Shown in pieces: positions 24,154 through 31,852 of a DNA stretch of 33,987 bases (the stretch's first letter is position 1; each line of letters starts with the position of its first letter). This stretch comes from Candidatus Poribacteria bacterium (lineage in GTDB: Bacteria > Poribacteria > WGA-4E > WGA-3G), in contig PYIY01000191.1 in the NCBI GenBank assembly GCA_003635195.1, positions 1 through 33,987 on the forward strand. The letters are read 5' to 3'. Both the position numbers and the translations under genes were made by a program. The notes under the pieces were generated by a model that saw only the letters and a list, made by a program, of their open reading frames with translations, made no database searches and was not told the origin of the DNA.

Positions 24154-24168
24154 TGGCACGGTTCTTGC
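24154..24168 (+). promoter_or_regulatory. sigma54 (RpoN) -24/-12 promoter
   Basis: TTGGCACGGTTCTTGCTT contains TGGCAC, five bases and TTGC with the canonical GG-N10-GC spacing (GG 24155-24156, GC 24167-24168). The predicted start is near 24180, 100 bases before the first gene at 24280. With the upstream operator-like sites it forms a complete sigma54 control region. Confidence 0.9.
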
Positions 24169-24279
24169 TTATAACAATAATGTGAGTGAAGTGAAGTATA
24201 AATCAAATCCCTTGATGTTATTAATGAACTTCGTTGTCCGCTTTCTCTATCAGTTGAATTCAACCAAAGGAGACTCGCG

Positions 24280-24585
24280 ATGTTTCGCTCTTTCCTTTTG
24301 ATTCTTTTTCTTTGTGGACTGACCGTCGTCTCGGTGGTGCTGGAATACAAGGCATCCGCGGAGACGTTTGCGTGTCCGCCTACGCGTGTGTGTTTACCCA
24401 AAGCACCGCCGCCGTGTGAGACACTCCCTTGTGTGCTGGATGTGAAACCGCCGGATTGTGAACCGCTCGATTGTGATGTTTCGCGTCCGTTGTTGCGCCG
24501 GGCGCGCGCATGCGTGGCGGAAGCATCTCCGAGAAACCGTGAGAAGAAGTCCACCATCTTTGTGTTTTGTAGATGTCAAGTTTGA
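24280..24585 (+). CDS. small exported Cys/Pro-rich protein
   Basis: The 101-residue product has an N-terminal hydrophobic export segment (FLLILFLCGLTVVSVVLEYKASA), then a Cys/Pro-rich part with cysteines at 32, 38, 46, 51, 60 and 65. This regular spacing suggests disulphides or metal binding outside the cytoplasm. AAAGGAG lies at 24266-24272 before the ATG. The last 26 residues (from RACVAEASP) are unlike the rest, and an overlapping frame from about 24500 to 24646 (HLRETVRRSPPSLCFVDVKF…) looks at least as protein-like, so a frameshift or sequencing error is possible and the product may extend to 24646. It is the first gene after the sigma54 promoter. The family is not recognised. Confidence 0.65.
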   Translation: MFRSFLLILFLCGLTVVSVVLEYKASAETFACPPTRVCLPKAPPPCETLPCVLDVKPPDCEPLDCDVSRPLLRRARACVAEASPRNREKKSTIFVFCRCQV

Positions 24586-24698
24586 TAAACTTCAGACCGT
24601 CGCGCGGGTGTCCACAGCGAATATTATGCGGGTGCTGAGTCAATAGAAACTAAAACCGATGCAGACGTGTATCGGAATAAATCATAGGAGGAATCCTG

Positions 24699-25682
24699 AT
24701 GTTTCGAGACATTTTGAAAAACCGCCTCTTTATCGGGGCGTTAGCGTTCTTTGTGTTGTGCGTTGCGGGGAGCCTGCTTTATATGCGGCACGTTGAACAG
24801 CAGACTGCCCGTGAGTTAGCAGAGACGCAGGAACGCGTCCAGCAATACACCGACAGACAAAACCGACAACCCACCCCCGAAGCATCTGTTAGGGCAGAAC
24901 CGCAACAGGATGGACACGTCCACGAGGATGGCACGTTCCATGCGGGGCCGCATGAAGCCCCCCCTGTTGCGGCACCGCCGCCCTCTGTTGCCAAGCCTGC
25001 GGGCGATGTTTCGGTGCCTTTTGTGGGGGCGGATGCGCCGTTTGACGATCCATATCTGCAAATGGTGGACGGCTTTACAGTGACCTCACAGTTTGCGATC
25101 ATGATGGCACCGAAGGGTGTCGGTCCGGATTGGTCGGCGATGTCGGCGGAAGAACTTGCCGATGCGATTGAAACGATCAACAAGACGCATGGGGCACCGC
25201 GTGATGATGCCCTCTGGCCCCCGGAGGGTTATTCGTATGCATTCGGTGGCACGACTTCTTTATCCAACGGCGATAACGTCTGGCTCGACGATAACGGGTA
25301 TCCGATTTTAGCCAAGCGCGGCGCACCGTTCTTTGACATCGCTTGGGTGGAGGATTTCAGACCGCCCCCGGATGTCTACGCCGACTACAAGGCATTGCAT
25401 GAACGTTATATTCAAGCATTTTTGAACGTCCCGGACGATTCGACGACCTCTCCTGAACTCGAGCAAATCTCTGCGGAAAAGAAGGCGATCAAGGCGATGT
25501 ATCGCGGTCGGATTCCAAGTGGCCCTTTTGGTGGAGGTATGGTGCCTTCAGGCATGGACCCGCCTCAGTACTTCCGGCAGTTCAAGGAGATTCAAAATCA
25601 ACTGAAGCTCAACGCTCTTGAGTCCGAGGGTATCGCCTATCTCAGGGATTATTATATATATCCAGAGGAGTTTACAAAATGA
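24699..25682 (+). CDS. membrane-anchored protein with His-rich motif, unknown function
   Basis: The 327-residue product has one N-terminal membrane helix (residues 11-28), a short coiled-coil stretch (QQTARELAETQERVQQYTD), then a Pro/Ala-rich linker containing DGHVHEDGTFHAGPHEAP with His73, His75, His81 and His85, a likely metal-binding motif. The C-terminal domain (about 105-327) has no recognised family; it includes DNVWLDDNGYPILAKRGAPF and an aromatic-rich end (YLRDYYIYPEEF). AGGAGGA (24686-24692) is a strong ribosome site. The gene overlaps the next by four bases (ATGA), which implies translational coupling. Confidence 0.75.
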   Translation: MFRDILKNRLFIGALAFFVLCVAGSLLYMRHVEQQTARELAETQERVQQYTDRQNRQPTPEASVRAEPQQDGHVHEDGTFHAGPHEAPPVAAPPPSVAKPAGDVSVPFVGADAPFDDPYLQMVDGFTVTSQFAIMMAPKGVGPDWSAMSAEELADAIETINKTHGAPRDDALWPPEGYSYAFGGTTSLSNGDNVWLDDNGYPILAKRGAPFFDIAWVEDFRPPPDVYADYKALHERYIQAFLNVPDDSTTSPELEQISAEKKAIKAMYRGRIPSGPFGGGMVPSGMDPPQYFRQFKEIQNQLKLNALESEGIAYLRDYYIYPEEFTK

Positions 25683-27094
25683 AGCGACAATTTTTATTCA
25701 TGACTTTACTGTTTTCAGTTTTATTGTTATTCGCGTTGAATCTACAGGGCGATAATACTTATACGAGTCATCCGACGGTCAGCGTGGATCATTCAAGTTT
25801 CACGAAATACGTTGATATTCTTACTAACGAGTCGACGTGGTATCTTAGTTGGATTGGAGGGACTGCAAGTGTTTACGTCTCTGCGGGTATGGAGGGTGTC
25901 GGTCAGGGGCAAGGGACGCTCACGAACATCAGCATCATGGGTCAAGGCCCGATTGGGACATGGCAGGATAAAGAGAGTGATGCTGGCACGAAGGATCAAG
26001 ACGGTCCCGGTTCATGGCGTTCTGGGACGGGTACCGCCTCGACGACTTACCCAGCATCTATCCCCCCTGATGCTGAGGACGGTGATTCGTGGTCTTGGTC
26101 GTCGGGGGGTTATACGGTAATATGGCCGTGGGAATGGCATGAGACGACATCTTGGGGCGTTAACGTCAGTATTCCTACGGGTGTTGCGGGTCGGTACACG
26201 ACGACGGGGGGTTGGGCGAAAGGCACGACGGTAAGGCGTGATGCCTCCAGTGCCTCCAGCACTTCATCAGGTCCGATCACGTTGGAAGTGAAGTATATCT
26301 GTAACCAGTGCAATGCGTCCGGCAAGACGAAGGCCGCGATGGGTGGTAAAGCGGCACATGAGAAGATCACGTGTCCTGCTCCGAATTGTTCTGTGAGGTA
26401 TCACAAATGTTCACCGCCGTCGAGTCATGCGGTCTGTTCGGCTTGTGGGGATCGTAAGTGTGACGGTGATGATCATAGTTATGTGGCTGTGTGTTCAGAT
26501 GGCTACGGCCCCGGATACCCAGCGACGGCAAAAGGGTGTGGCAAGAAAATCTATGAATGTACTCGGTCCGATCATGCGCTCAAGACCTGGAAGTGTGGAC
26601 ATTCAACGTGGGCTTGTAATCCAAGCAATCATGGTGATACCACCGTCACGTGTCCGCTGGGTCCCAACAATCAGACGTGTGATTATGGGCCTTACTACCC
26701 GTGTTCACCGCATACCTGCACCTATTCGGGTGGTGGCAATCCGCCATCGGGTGGCTCAACGTTACCGTGTGGTCATAGCAGCAGTGCGTCGGGTGATCAT
26801 TCGCTGCAAGCGACTTGTTCCTCGAGTAATGCCAATGGGACCTGCACGGTAACGAGTTTCTATGCGTGTCAGTCGCATACGCATTTATACCCGACACCGC
26901 CACCACCGCCAGAGCCGACGTGTCCAGAGGGACACACCTATGACCCGAGTAATAGCAGTGAAGTGAATCGTCACACAATTGAGAGGACGTGTCGTCGGTT
27001 CGGTTGTGGTCAAACATGGTATCGGTGTGTTGGCAAACCTGCGTCGTGTAAGGCATCGACGGACCCGTGTTGGGCGATCAACCCATGGCCATGA
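25679..27094 (+). CDS. secreted Cys/His-rich repeat protein, unknown function
   Basis: The 471-residue product begins with a signal peptide (FLFMTLLFSVLLLFALNLQG). Residues about 25-205 are rich in Ser, Thr, Gly and Trp and look beta-structured. Residues 206-471 contain 27 cysteines and five copies of a module I read as H-x(3-5)-C-x(n)-C-x(3-5)-[YF]-x-C: H227-C244, H266-C294, H318-C342, H374-C397 and H432-C450. Examples are TCPAPNCSVRYHKC, TCSSSNANGTCTVTSFYAC and TCRRFGCGQTWYRC. A Pro run (PTPPPPPEP, 405-413) precedes the last. The pattern could bind zinc or form disulphide knots. No known family is recognised. It is coupled by ATGA to the gene before and overlaps the GspC-like gene after it. 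Confidence 0.75.
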   Translation: MKRQFLFMTLLFSVLLLFALNLQGDNTYTSHPTVSVDHSSFTKYVDILTNESTWYLSWIGGTASVYVSAGMEGVGQGQGTLTNISIMGQGPIGTWQDKESDAGTKDQDGPGSWRSGTGTASTTYPASIPPDAEDGDSWSWSSGGYTVIWPWEWHETTSWGVNVSIPTGVAGRYTTTGGWAKGTTVRRDASSASSTSSGPITLEVKYICNQCNASGKTKAAMGGKAAHEKITCPAPNCSVRYHKCSPPSSHAVCSACGDRKCDGDDHSYVAVCSDGYGPGYPATAKGCGKKIYECTRSDHALKTWKCGHSTWACNPSNHGDTTVTCPLGPNNQTCDYGPYYPCSPHTCTYSGGGNPPSGGSTLPCGHSSSASGDHSLQATCSSSNANGTCTVTSFYACQSHTHLYPTPPPPPEPTCPEGHTYDPSNSSEVNRHTIERTCRRFGCGQTWYRCVGKPASCKASTDPCWAINPWP

Positions 27095-27579
27095 TGTCTG
27101 AAACACAACGAACCCTTTTCAACGAACGCGCCGGTGGTCTTTGGATGGCTGGCGCGTTCGTTTTACTGATGATCGTCGTTGTGGTGTGTTTTCTCGCGTC
27201 CGCGCCTGTGAGACGTGACCCTGAACCCGTCAAGGTTCAAACATTGCCCGCCCCGCGTCGTGATGCCCGGAGAACGCCCGCCGTCTTTGATGTGGAAGCG
27301 TTCAAACGTACGATCATTGACAATAACCTGTTCCGTCCGTTAGGGTGGACACCGCCGCGCCGAGTTGAACCCTATCGCCTGATAGGTACGATTCTGCCGC
27401 GAGATGTGAACACGCCGCCGAAAGCCATCATCCAATCCACCGCAGGACAGAAAACATATATCGTGTCAATCGGTGAGAAAATCGACGCATTAACCGAAGT
27501 TGTCTCGATAGAAAGCAAACAGGCGGTGCTTTCCATCAACGGAGAGCAGCGGGTGCTGCGCCTGCCGATCGGTTTCTGA
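27091..27579 (+). CDS. GspC/PulC-like type II secretion protein
   Basis: The 162-residue product (ATG at 27091, overlapping the previous stop) has a short cytoplasmic start, one membrane helix (about residues 17-37), a Pro/Arg-rich linker and a C-terminal domain resembling the homology region of GspC. The sequence DNNLFRPLGW…YRLIGTI leads into AIIQSTAGQKTYIVSIGEK and VVSIESKQAVLSINGEQRVLRL. In type II secretion GspC links the inner-membrane platform to the secretin; PilP in type IV pili has a similar fold. The C-terminal PDZ or coiled coil of full GspC is absent. An earlier GTG (27067) is in frame but less likely. Confidence 0.7.
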   Translation: MMSETQRTLFNERAGGLWMAGAFVLLMIVVVVCFLASAPVRRDPEPVKVQTLPAPRRDARRTPAVFDVEAFKRTIIDNNLFRPLGWTPPRRVEPYRLIGTILPRDVNTPPKAIIQSTAGQKTYIVSIGEKIDALTEVVSIESKQAVLSINGEQRVLRLPIGF

Positions 27580-27599
27580 TGCCCCGCCGTTATTGGTCG

Positions 27600-27796
27600 C
27601 AGAGCCATTCAATTTTAAGAAATTATTGGATTTCACGTCTTTTTTACAGGAGCCGGTGCGGTTAGGAGGGAAATCCGCAGAAATACCCAAGCAATACGCA
27701 GAAATACCCAAGCAAAAACACACCCAGCAAAAACACCGGACCTACCGGGCCTGGGGTGAAGATTCGATCGGAAAATGGAGAATTGAATGGCTCTAC
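27600..27796. mobile_element. MITE with ISAs1-like ends (copy B)
   Basis: The left end CAGAGCCATTCAATTTTAAG and the right end AATTGAATGGCTCT (27781-27794) are inverted. ATTGGTCG flanks it on both sides (27592-27599 and 27797-27804), an apparent target duplication. GGATTTCACGTCTTTTTTA and CTACCGGGCCTGGGG match copy A at 21464. Compared with A it carries extra internal repeats (27677-27737). It lies 21 bases after the GspC-like stop, so it may affect the end of that transcript. Confidence 0.85.
27677..27737. repeat. 21-bp tandem units inside MITE copy B
   Basis: GCAGAAATACCCAAGCAA recurs at 27677 and 27698 (21-base period), followed by AAACACACCCAGCAAAAACACC. The motif GAAATACCCAAGCAAAAACAC is shared with 4884-4904 and, inverted, 15671-15690. 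Confidence 0.8.
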
Positions 27797-27813
27797 ATTG
27801 GTCGGAAAAAACC

Positions 27814-27842
27814 TTGTAAAATCCGCCCCGATTTGTTAGACT
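27814..27842 (+). promoter_or_regulatory. promoter of the cupin gene, possibly leaderless
   Basis: TTGTAA (27814-27819) and TAGACT (27837-27842) lie 17 bases apart. The expected start, 7-8 bases after the -10, falls on or next to the ATG at 27850, and no ribosome site precedes that ATG. Confidence 0.45.
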
Positions 27843-27849
27843 ATATCTC

Positions 27850-28248
27850 ATGAATACACAAAAACCAATCATCCTCAACCAATCAGAACTTGATTGGGAA
27901 ACTTGGGACGATCCAGACCTCGCCGCCAAAAGTCCAGTGCGCTGGAAAATCCTCATATCGGGTGAACGCGGCCCCAGCAGTCAACTCTCCACTGGAATAG
28001 CAGAGATGACACCGGGGACCTTGCTTCCACTCCATCACCATGAACCTGCGGAGACATATTATGTCATCAGCGGTTCTGGGTATGTGACAGTAGAAGATCA
28101 CGAAGCATCAATCAGTCCGGGTGCGTCAGTTTTTATACCTTCTAATGCAAAGCACTCACTCCGTTGCACTGGGACCGAGAATCTTGTTTTTCTATTCACT
28201 TTCGCAGCGGATCGGTTCGATGAAATCGTCTATCACTTTGATGTGTAA
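27850..28248 (+). CDS. cupin-domain protein
   Basis: A 132-residue single-domain cupin. The first motif is PGTLLPLHHHEPAETYYVISGSG with likely metal ligands His62, His64 and Glu68; the second is PGASVFIPSNAKHSLR with His102. It is cytoplasmic and probably binds a divalent metal. Cupins of this size can be isomerases, dioxygenases or sugar-binding proteins, and the sequence does not decide. It has its own promoter and no ribosome site, and is 37 bases upstream of the enoyl-CoA hydratase gene. Confidence 0.88.
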   Translation: MNTQKPIILNQSELDWETWDDPDLAAKSPVRWKILISGERGPSSQLSTGIAEMTPGTLLPLHHHEPAETYYVISGSGYVTVEDHEASISPGASVFIPSNAKHSLRCTGTENLVFLFTFAADRFDEIVYHFDV

Positions 28249-28285
28249 TACCAATTTGACAATTCCACAAGGATAAGTTACCGAC

Positions 28286-29275
28286 ATGCCAACGTTAAAG
28301 ACCACAGACACTAAACCTATCATCTCCAATGCGGATGCCAGTCTGATAGACATTGGCGATGGTGTTGCTCAACTTGAACTGCATAGTAAATTGAACATCA
28401 TCGGCGATGGAACGCTGGAGATGTTTGATGCTGCCTTGGAGGAAGTAGAAGTCAATCACGTCGGTATGATTATCGCTACAGAGGCGAAGCATTTTTCGGT
28501 GGGACTTGACCTTATCCTCCTGCTTGAGCGCGCTAAGAACCAAGAGTGGGACGCTATTTCAGGAACACTCCGCAAACTACAGAGTGTCTGCACAAAACTC
28601 CGGACGGTATCGAAACCGGTCGTCGCTGCGACAGCGGGGATGGCACTCGGCGGTGGATGTGAGCTCGCGTTCGGTGCCGATAGGGTGCAAGCTTTCACTG
28701 AAAGTTCCCTCGGTCTCGTTGAAGTCCGCGTCGGCCTCATTCCGGGTGGTGGCGGTACGAAGGAGATGGCATTCCGATGTCTGGAAGGGCAAATACTACC
28801 CGCGCCAGTTCAAAATTTGTTTCCTTATGTTAATAAGGCTTTTGGGACGATCCGCGAATCCACGGTTTCACAAAATGCTGCAGATGCGGTGGAACTCGGT
28901 TATCTCCGTCGCACAGATGCTATCTCATCAAATCGAGAGACGCACCTTGAAGATGCTAAGCAATTAGTCCTTTCAATGCACAAAGTCGGGTATCAACGCC
29001 CCGACCCACAACAGATATTTGTGCTTGGTGAAGAAGGGATCACTCGGTTCAATCTGCAAACGCATTTACTTCGGCAAGCGGATACTATCGACGATTATAC
29101 GCAGTACCTCGCCACTCAATTGGCTTATGTCCTCTGTGGTGGTAAACTGTCAACCCCTCAGTTTGTCTCCGAACAATACCTGCTTGACTTGGAGCATGAG
29201 GTGTTTCTCAGTCTTTGTGGAGAACAAGAAACGCATGCGAGGATAGAAGCAACGCTCCAGAGAGGGAAAAAGTAA
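28286..29275 (+). CDS. enoyl-CoA hydratase/isomerase, FadN C-terminal-like
   Basis: The 329-residue protein is a crotonase-fold enzyme of fatty acid beta-oxidation. The oxyanion-hole region appears as EAKHFSVGLDL and the central motif as PVVAATAGMALGGGCELAFGADRVQA, then GLVEVRVGLIPGGGGTKEM with the usual catalytic Glu. Its start (ASLIDIGDGVAQLELHSKLN) and its C-terminal extension match the second half of FadN-type fusion proteins, whose first half is 3-hydroxyacyl-CoA dehydrogenase. That half is missing here, so the gene is a stand-alone version or the dehydrogenase is encoded elsewhere. AAGGATAAG precedes the ATG. Its stop overlaps the thiolase start (TAATG). Confidence 0.85.
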   Translation: MPTLKTTDTKPIISNADASLIDIGDGVAQLELHSKLNIIGDGTLEMFDAALEEVEVNHVGMIIATEAKHFSVGLDLILLLERAKNQEWDAISGTLRKLQSVCTKLRTVSKPVVAATAGMALGGGCELAFGADRVQAFTESSLGLVEVRVGLIPGGGGTKEMAFRCLEGQILPAPVQNLFPYVNKAFGTIRESTVSQNAADAVELGYLRRTDAISSNRETHLEDAKQLVLSMHKVGYQRPDPQQIFVLGEEGITRFNLQTHLLRQADTIDDYTQYLATQLAYVLCGGKLSTPQFVSEQYLLDLEHEVFLSLCGEQETHARIEATLQRGKK

Positions 29276-30471
29276 TGCAAACGACACCGAGTGTAGTTAT
29301 CGTATCCGCTGTGCGTACAGCCGTAGGAAGAGCTGGAAGGGGCAGGCTGAAAAACACACGTCCAGACGAACTCGCCGCTGCTGCACTCCGGGGCGCGGTT
29401 GAGAGACTTCCACAATTTGACTTGGATGTGATAGACGATGTTATCATCGGGTGCGCGACGCACGAGGGACCACAGAGTTACAATGTCGCGCGTATCGCCA
29501 GTTTACGCGCAGGATTTCCGGTCTCTGTCCCTGCTATTACGATCAATCGTTTCTGTGCCTCCGGTTTAGAAACGATAGCGATGGGTGCCGAGCAGATTCT
29601 ATCTGGGCGTGCTGAGGTCGTTATCGCTGGTGGTGTGGAGAGTATGAGTCAAGTCCCGTTCGGTGCCAACCTCTCTCCGAACCCGGCACTCATAGAACAC
29701 GCACCCGATACCTATCTCAGCATGGGATTGACTGCCGAAAACCTTGCTCGAAAATACAATATATCTCGTACTGCACAAGACGCTTATGCCTATCAGAGCC
29801 ACCGCAAAGCAATCGAAGCGATTGATGCAGATAAATTTCGTAAAGAAATCGTGCCGTTGACGATAGAGGAGACACATCTGAATTCGGAGGACGCGCTTGA
29901 AACTGTGCGTGCTGTCTTTGATACGGATGAGGGCCCGCGCCGTGATACTTCAATAGAAGCACTGGCATCTCTGAAACCTGTTTTTCACGTAGACGGCACA
30001 GTGACGGCTGGTAACGCTTCCCAGATGAGCGATGGTGCTGCCGCTGTTGTCCTCATGTCCGAGACGCGAGCAAAGGCAGAGGGTTACGATCCTTTGATCC
30101 GTTTTGTTGGTTACGCCACAGCCGGTGTCCCACCTGAGATTATGGGGATCGGACCGGTGCCAGCAATTCCGAAGGCACTCGCGGCTGCAGGATTAACTTT
30201 AGCCGATATAGATGTCATAGAACTCAACGAGGCATTTGCCGTGCAAGCCCTCGCGGTGATTCAAGAGGCACAATTACCCTCCGAAAAAGTGAACGTCAAT
30301 GGAGGGGCGGTCGCGTTGGGGCACCCCCTCGGTTGCACAGGCACAAAACTCACTGTGAGTCTGATTAATGAGATGCGTAGACAGAATCACGAATACGGTA
30401 TGGTAACGATGTGTGTCGGCGGGGGTATGGGTGCCGCTGGCATTTTCTGCCTGGCACCAAGCAAGGAATAA
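29275..30471 (+). CDS. acetyl-CoA acyltransferase (thiolase)
   Basis: The 398-residue enzyme performs the thiolytic cleavage of 3-ketoacyl-CoA that ends each beta-oxidation round, or the reverse condensation. The nucleophilic Cys94 is in NRFCASGLET, His350 in GGAVALGHPLGCTG and Cys380 in MCVGGGMGAAG; ELNEAFAVQAL is also conserved. The ATG at 29275 shares a base with the previous stop and has GAGAGGG upstream, so the 20 upstream residues of the longer frame are not part of it. It is co-transcribed with the FadN-like hydratase. FadA-type is likelier than biosynthetic given the partner. Confidence 0.95.
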   Translation: MQTTPSVVIVSAVRTAVGRAGRGRLKNTRPDELAAAALRGAVERLPQFDLDVIDDVIIGCATHEGPQSYNVARIASLRAGFPVSVPAITINRFCASGLETIAMGAEQILSGRAEVVIAGGVESMSQVPFGANLSPNPALIEHAPDTYLSMGLTAENLARKYNISRTAQDAYAYQSHRKAIEAIDADKFRKEIVPLTIEETHLNSEDALETVRAVFDTDEGPRRDTSIEALASLKPVFHVDGTVTAGNASQMSDGAAAVVLMSETRAKAEGYDPLIRFVGYATAGVPPEIMGIGPVPAIPKALAAAGLTLADIDVIELNEAFAVQALAVIQEAQLPSEKVNVNGGAVALGHPLGCTGTKLTVSLINEMRRQNHEYGMVTMCVGGGMGAAGIFCLAPSKE

Positions 30472-30479
30472 TTAAGGTT

Positions 30480-30607
30480 AGGACTTACGCAAATTGACCA
30501 GAGAAAAGGTATATTTTGCTGAAAATGCCTCGTAGTGAGAGTATTTCATTGTATTTAACCCCCTAAATCCCCCTTATCAGGGGGACTTTAAGAGGAGCGT
30601 AAGCCCT
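30480..30607. mobile_element. MITE, AGGACTTACGC family, copy 2
   Basis: AGGACTTACGC (30480-30490) and GCGTAAGCCCT (30597-30607) are inverted with 10 of 11 matches. The core TTTAACCCCCTAAATCCCC then TTATCAGGGGGACTTTAAGA matches the copy at 4816. It begins 9 bases after the thiolase stop. Confidence 0.75.
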
Positions 30608-30715
30608 ATAAAGTCTTAGAATCGAAGAACGCAATTAACTGAGAGTATACAGAATCACATCAAGAACCAGATTGACCTGTAAGGGCAATCTGCGCGGAGG
30701 CCTATAGGTAAAAAA

Positions 30716-31732
30716 ATGGAAACGCATGTCTATCTCTCTATAGCAGGAGAAAACAGAATCGCCATTTATACATTTGATGTATCTAATGGGGACATAGAAC
30801 TTCAAGAAAACATCAGTGTCACGGGTTCTCCAGGTCCCTTAGCACTCTCACCGTGCGGTAACTATCTATATGCTGGGTTGCGGTCGAGTCGCGAAATTGC
30901 CAGTTTCCGCATTGATGAAGAGACGAAACACCTCTCACATTTGCGGACGATCCAACTCGACGCGGATACATGTTATATCGCAACGGACAAGACCGGACGT
31001 TTTTTGCTCTCCGCCTATTACGGTGCGGGTAAGGTTACCGTGCACAGAATCGGTGACGATAAAACCGTCCAAGGTGAAACACTTCAGAGCGTCGAAACTG
31101 ATATACACGCGCATTGTGTCGAAACTGATGCCTCAAACCGATTTGCTTTTGTTCCGCATACTGTACCTCGGAACGCTATCTATCAGTTTCATTTCGACGA
31201 AGGGACAGGTAAACTTACACAGAACCCTGTTGGGAATCTTAACCCGGGTGCGCCAATTGGACCGCGGCATTTCTGTTTCCACCCGAGCAAACCGATCCTC
31301 TATTTTTCAAACGAAAATGGATCGAGTGTTTCGGCGTACACGCTTCAAGAAGGCGGGGATCACCCCGGAATATTAGCAGACCTCCAGGAAGACCTCTCTA
31401 CCCTCCCGGCGGGTTTCGAGGAGGACAACACCTGTGCCCAAATCCACATTGATCCACAGGGGCAATTTCTCTATGTTTCCAATCGCGGCCACGATAGCAT
31501 CGCAGGATTTGCTGTTGACGAAGAAAGCGGGAAACTCAGTGCTATCGGGCAGCAGTTGACGGAACCGACACCCCGCGTCTTTAACATTGACGGGACCGGC
31601 AATTTCCTTTTTACGGGTGGTCAAGGTTCCGGTAGACTTGCTACCTATCGGATCAATCGGCAAAGCGGGGCATTGGCACCGCTTGCTACCTATGACGTTG
31701 GTGAAAATCCGATGTGGGTGCTTTTTATCTGA
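30716..31732 (+). CDS. lactonase-family seven-bladed propeller (6-phosphogluconolactonase-like)
   Basis: The 338-residue protein matches the lactonase family (PF10282-type propeller), which includes 6-phosphogluconolactonase and muconate-cycloisomerase-like enzymes. Repeated blades are visible (SPCGNYLYAGLRSSREIASF, DKTGRFLLSAYYGAGKVTVH, DPQGQFLYVSNRGHDSIAGF, DGTGNFLFTGGQGSGRLATY). HIHAHCVETDASNRFAFVPH-like and PRHFCFHPSKPILYFSNE regions are those typical of YbhE/Pgl. There is no signal peptide, so it is cytoplasmic. GGAGG lies 15 bases before the ATG and AGGT closer. The true substrate may differ from 6-phosphogluconolactone. Confidence 0.85.
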   Translation: METHVYLSIAGENRIAIYTFDVSNGDIELQENISVTGSPGPLALSPCGNYLYAGLRSSREIASFRIDEETKHLSHLRTIQLDADTCYIATDKTGRFLLSAYYGAGKVTVHRIGDDKTVQGETLQSVETDIHAHCVETDASNRFAFVPHTVPRNAIYQFHFDEGTGKLTQNPVGNLNPGAPIGPRHFCFHPSKPILYFSNENGSSVSAYTLQEGGDHPGILADLQEDLSTLPAGFEEDNTCAQIHIDPQGQFLYVSNRGHDSIAGFAVDEESGKLSAIGQQLTEPTPRVFNIDGTGNFLFTGGQGSGRLATYRINRQSGALAPLATYDVGENPMWVLFI

Positions 31733-31830
31733 TCTACCTTTATCTATCAATACCAAAAACCGAGTCCGACACGTAGTGCTCAGACGGCTTGTGATCAAGG
31801 ATCGTCAATATTCCATCGCACGTCGTTTAT

Positions 31831-31852
31831 CCGCAAGGAAAAATAAAAAATG
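31831..31852 (+). promoter_or_regulatory. A-rich translation leader, copy 3
   Basis: CCGCAAGGAAAAATAAAAA runs into the ATG of tmk at 31850. It is the same element as at 3139 and 5062 with one substitution and one base less. Confidence 0.65.

Noticed and set aside
26427..26852. Second-frame open reading frame inside the Cys-rich gene
   Set aside because: It is an Arg/Val-rich shadow frame within a gene that has signal peptide, repeats and coupled neighbours.
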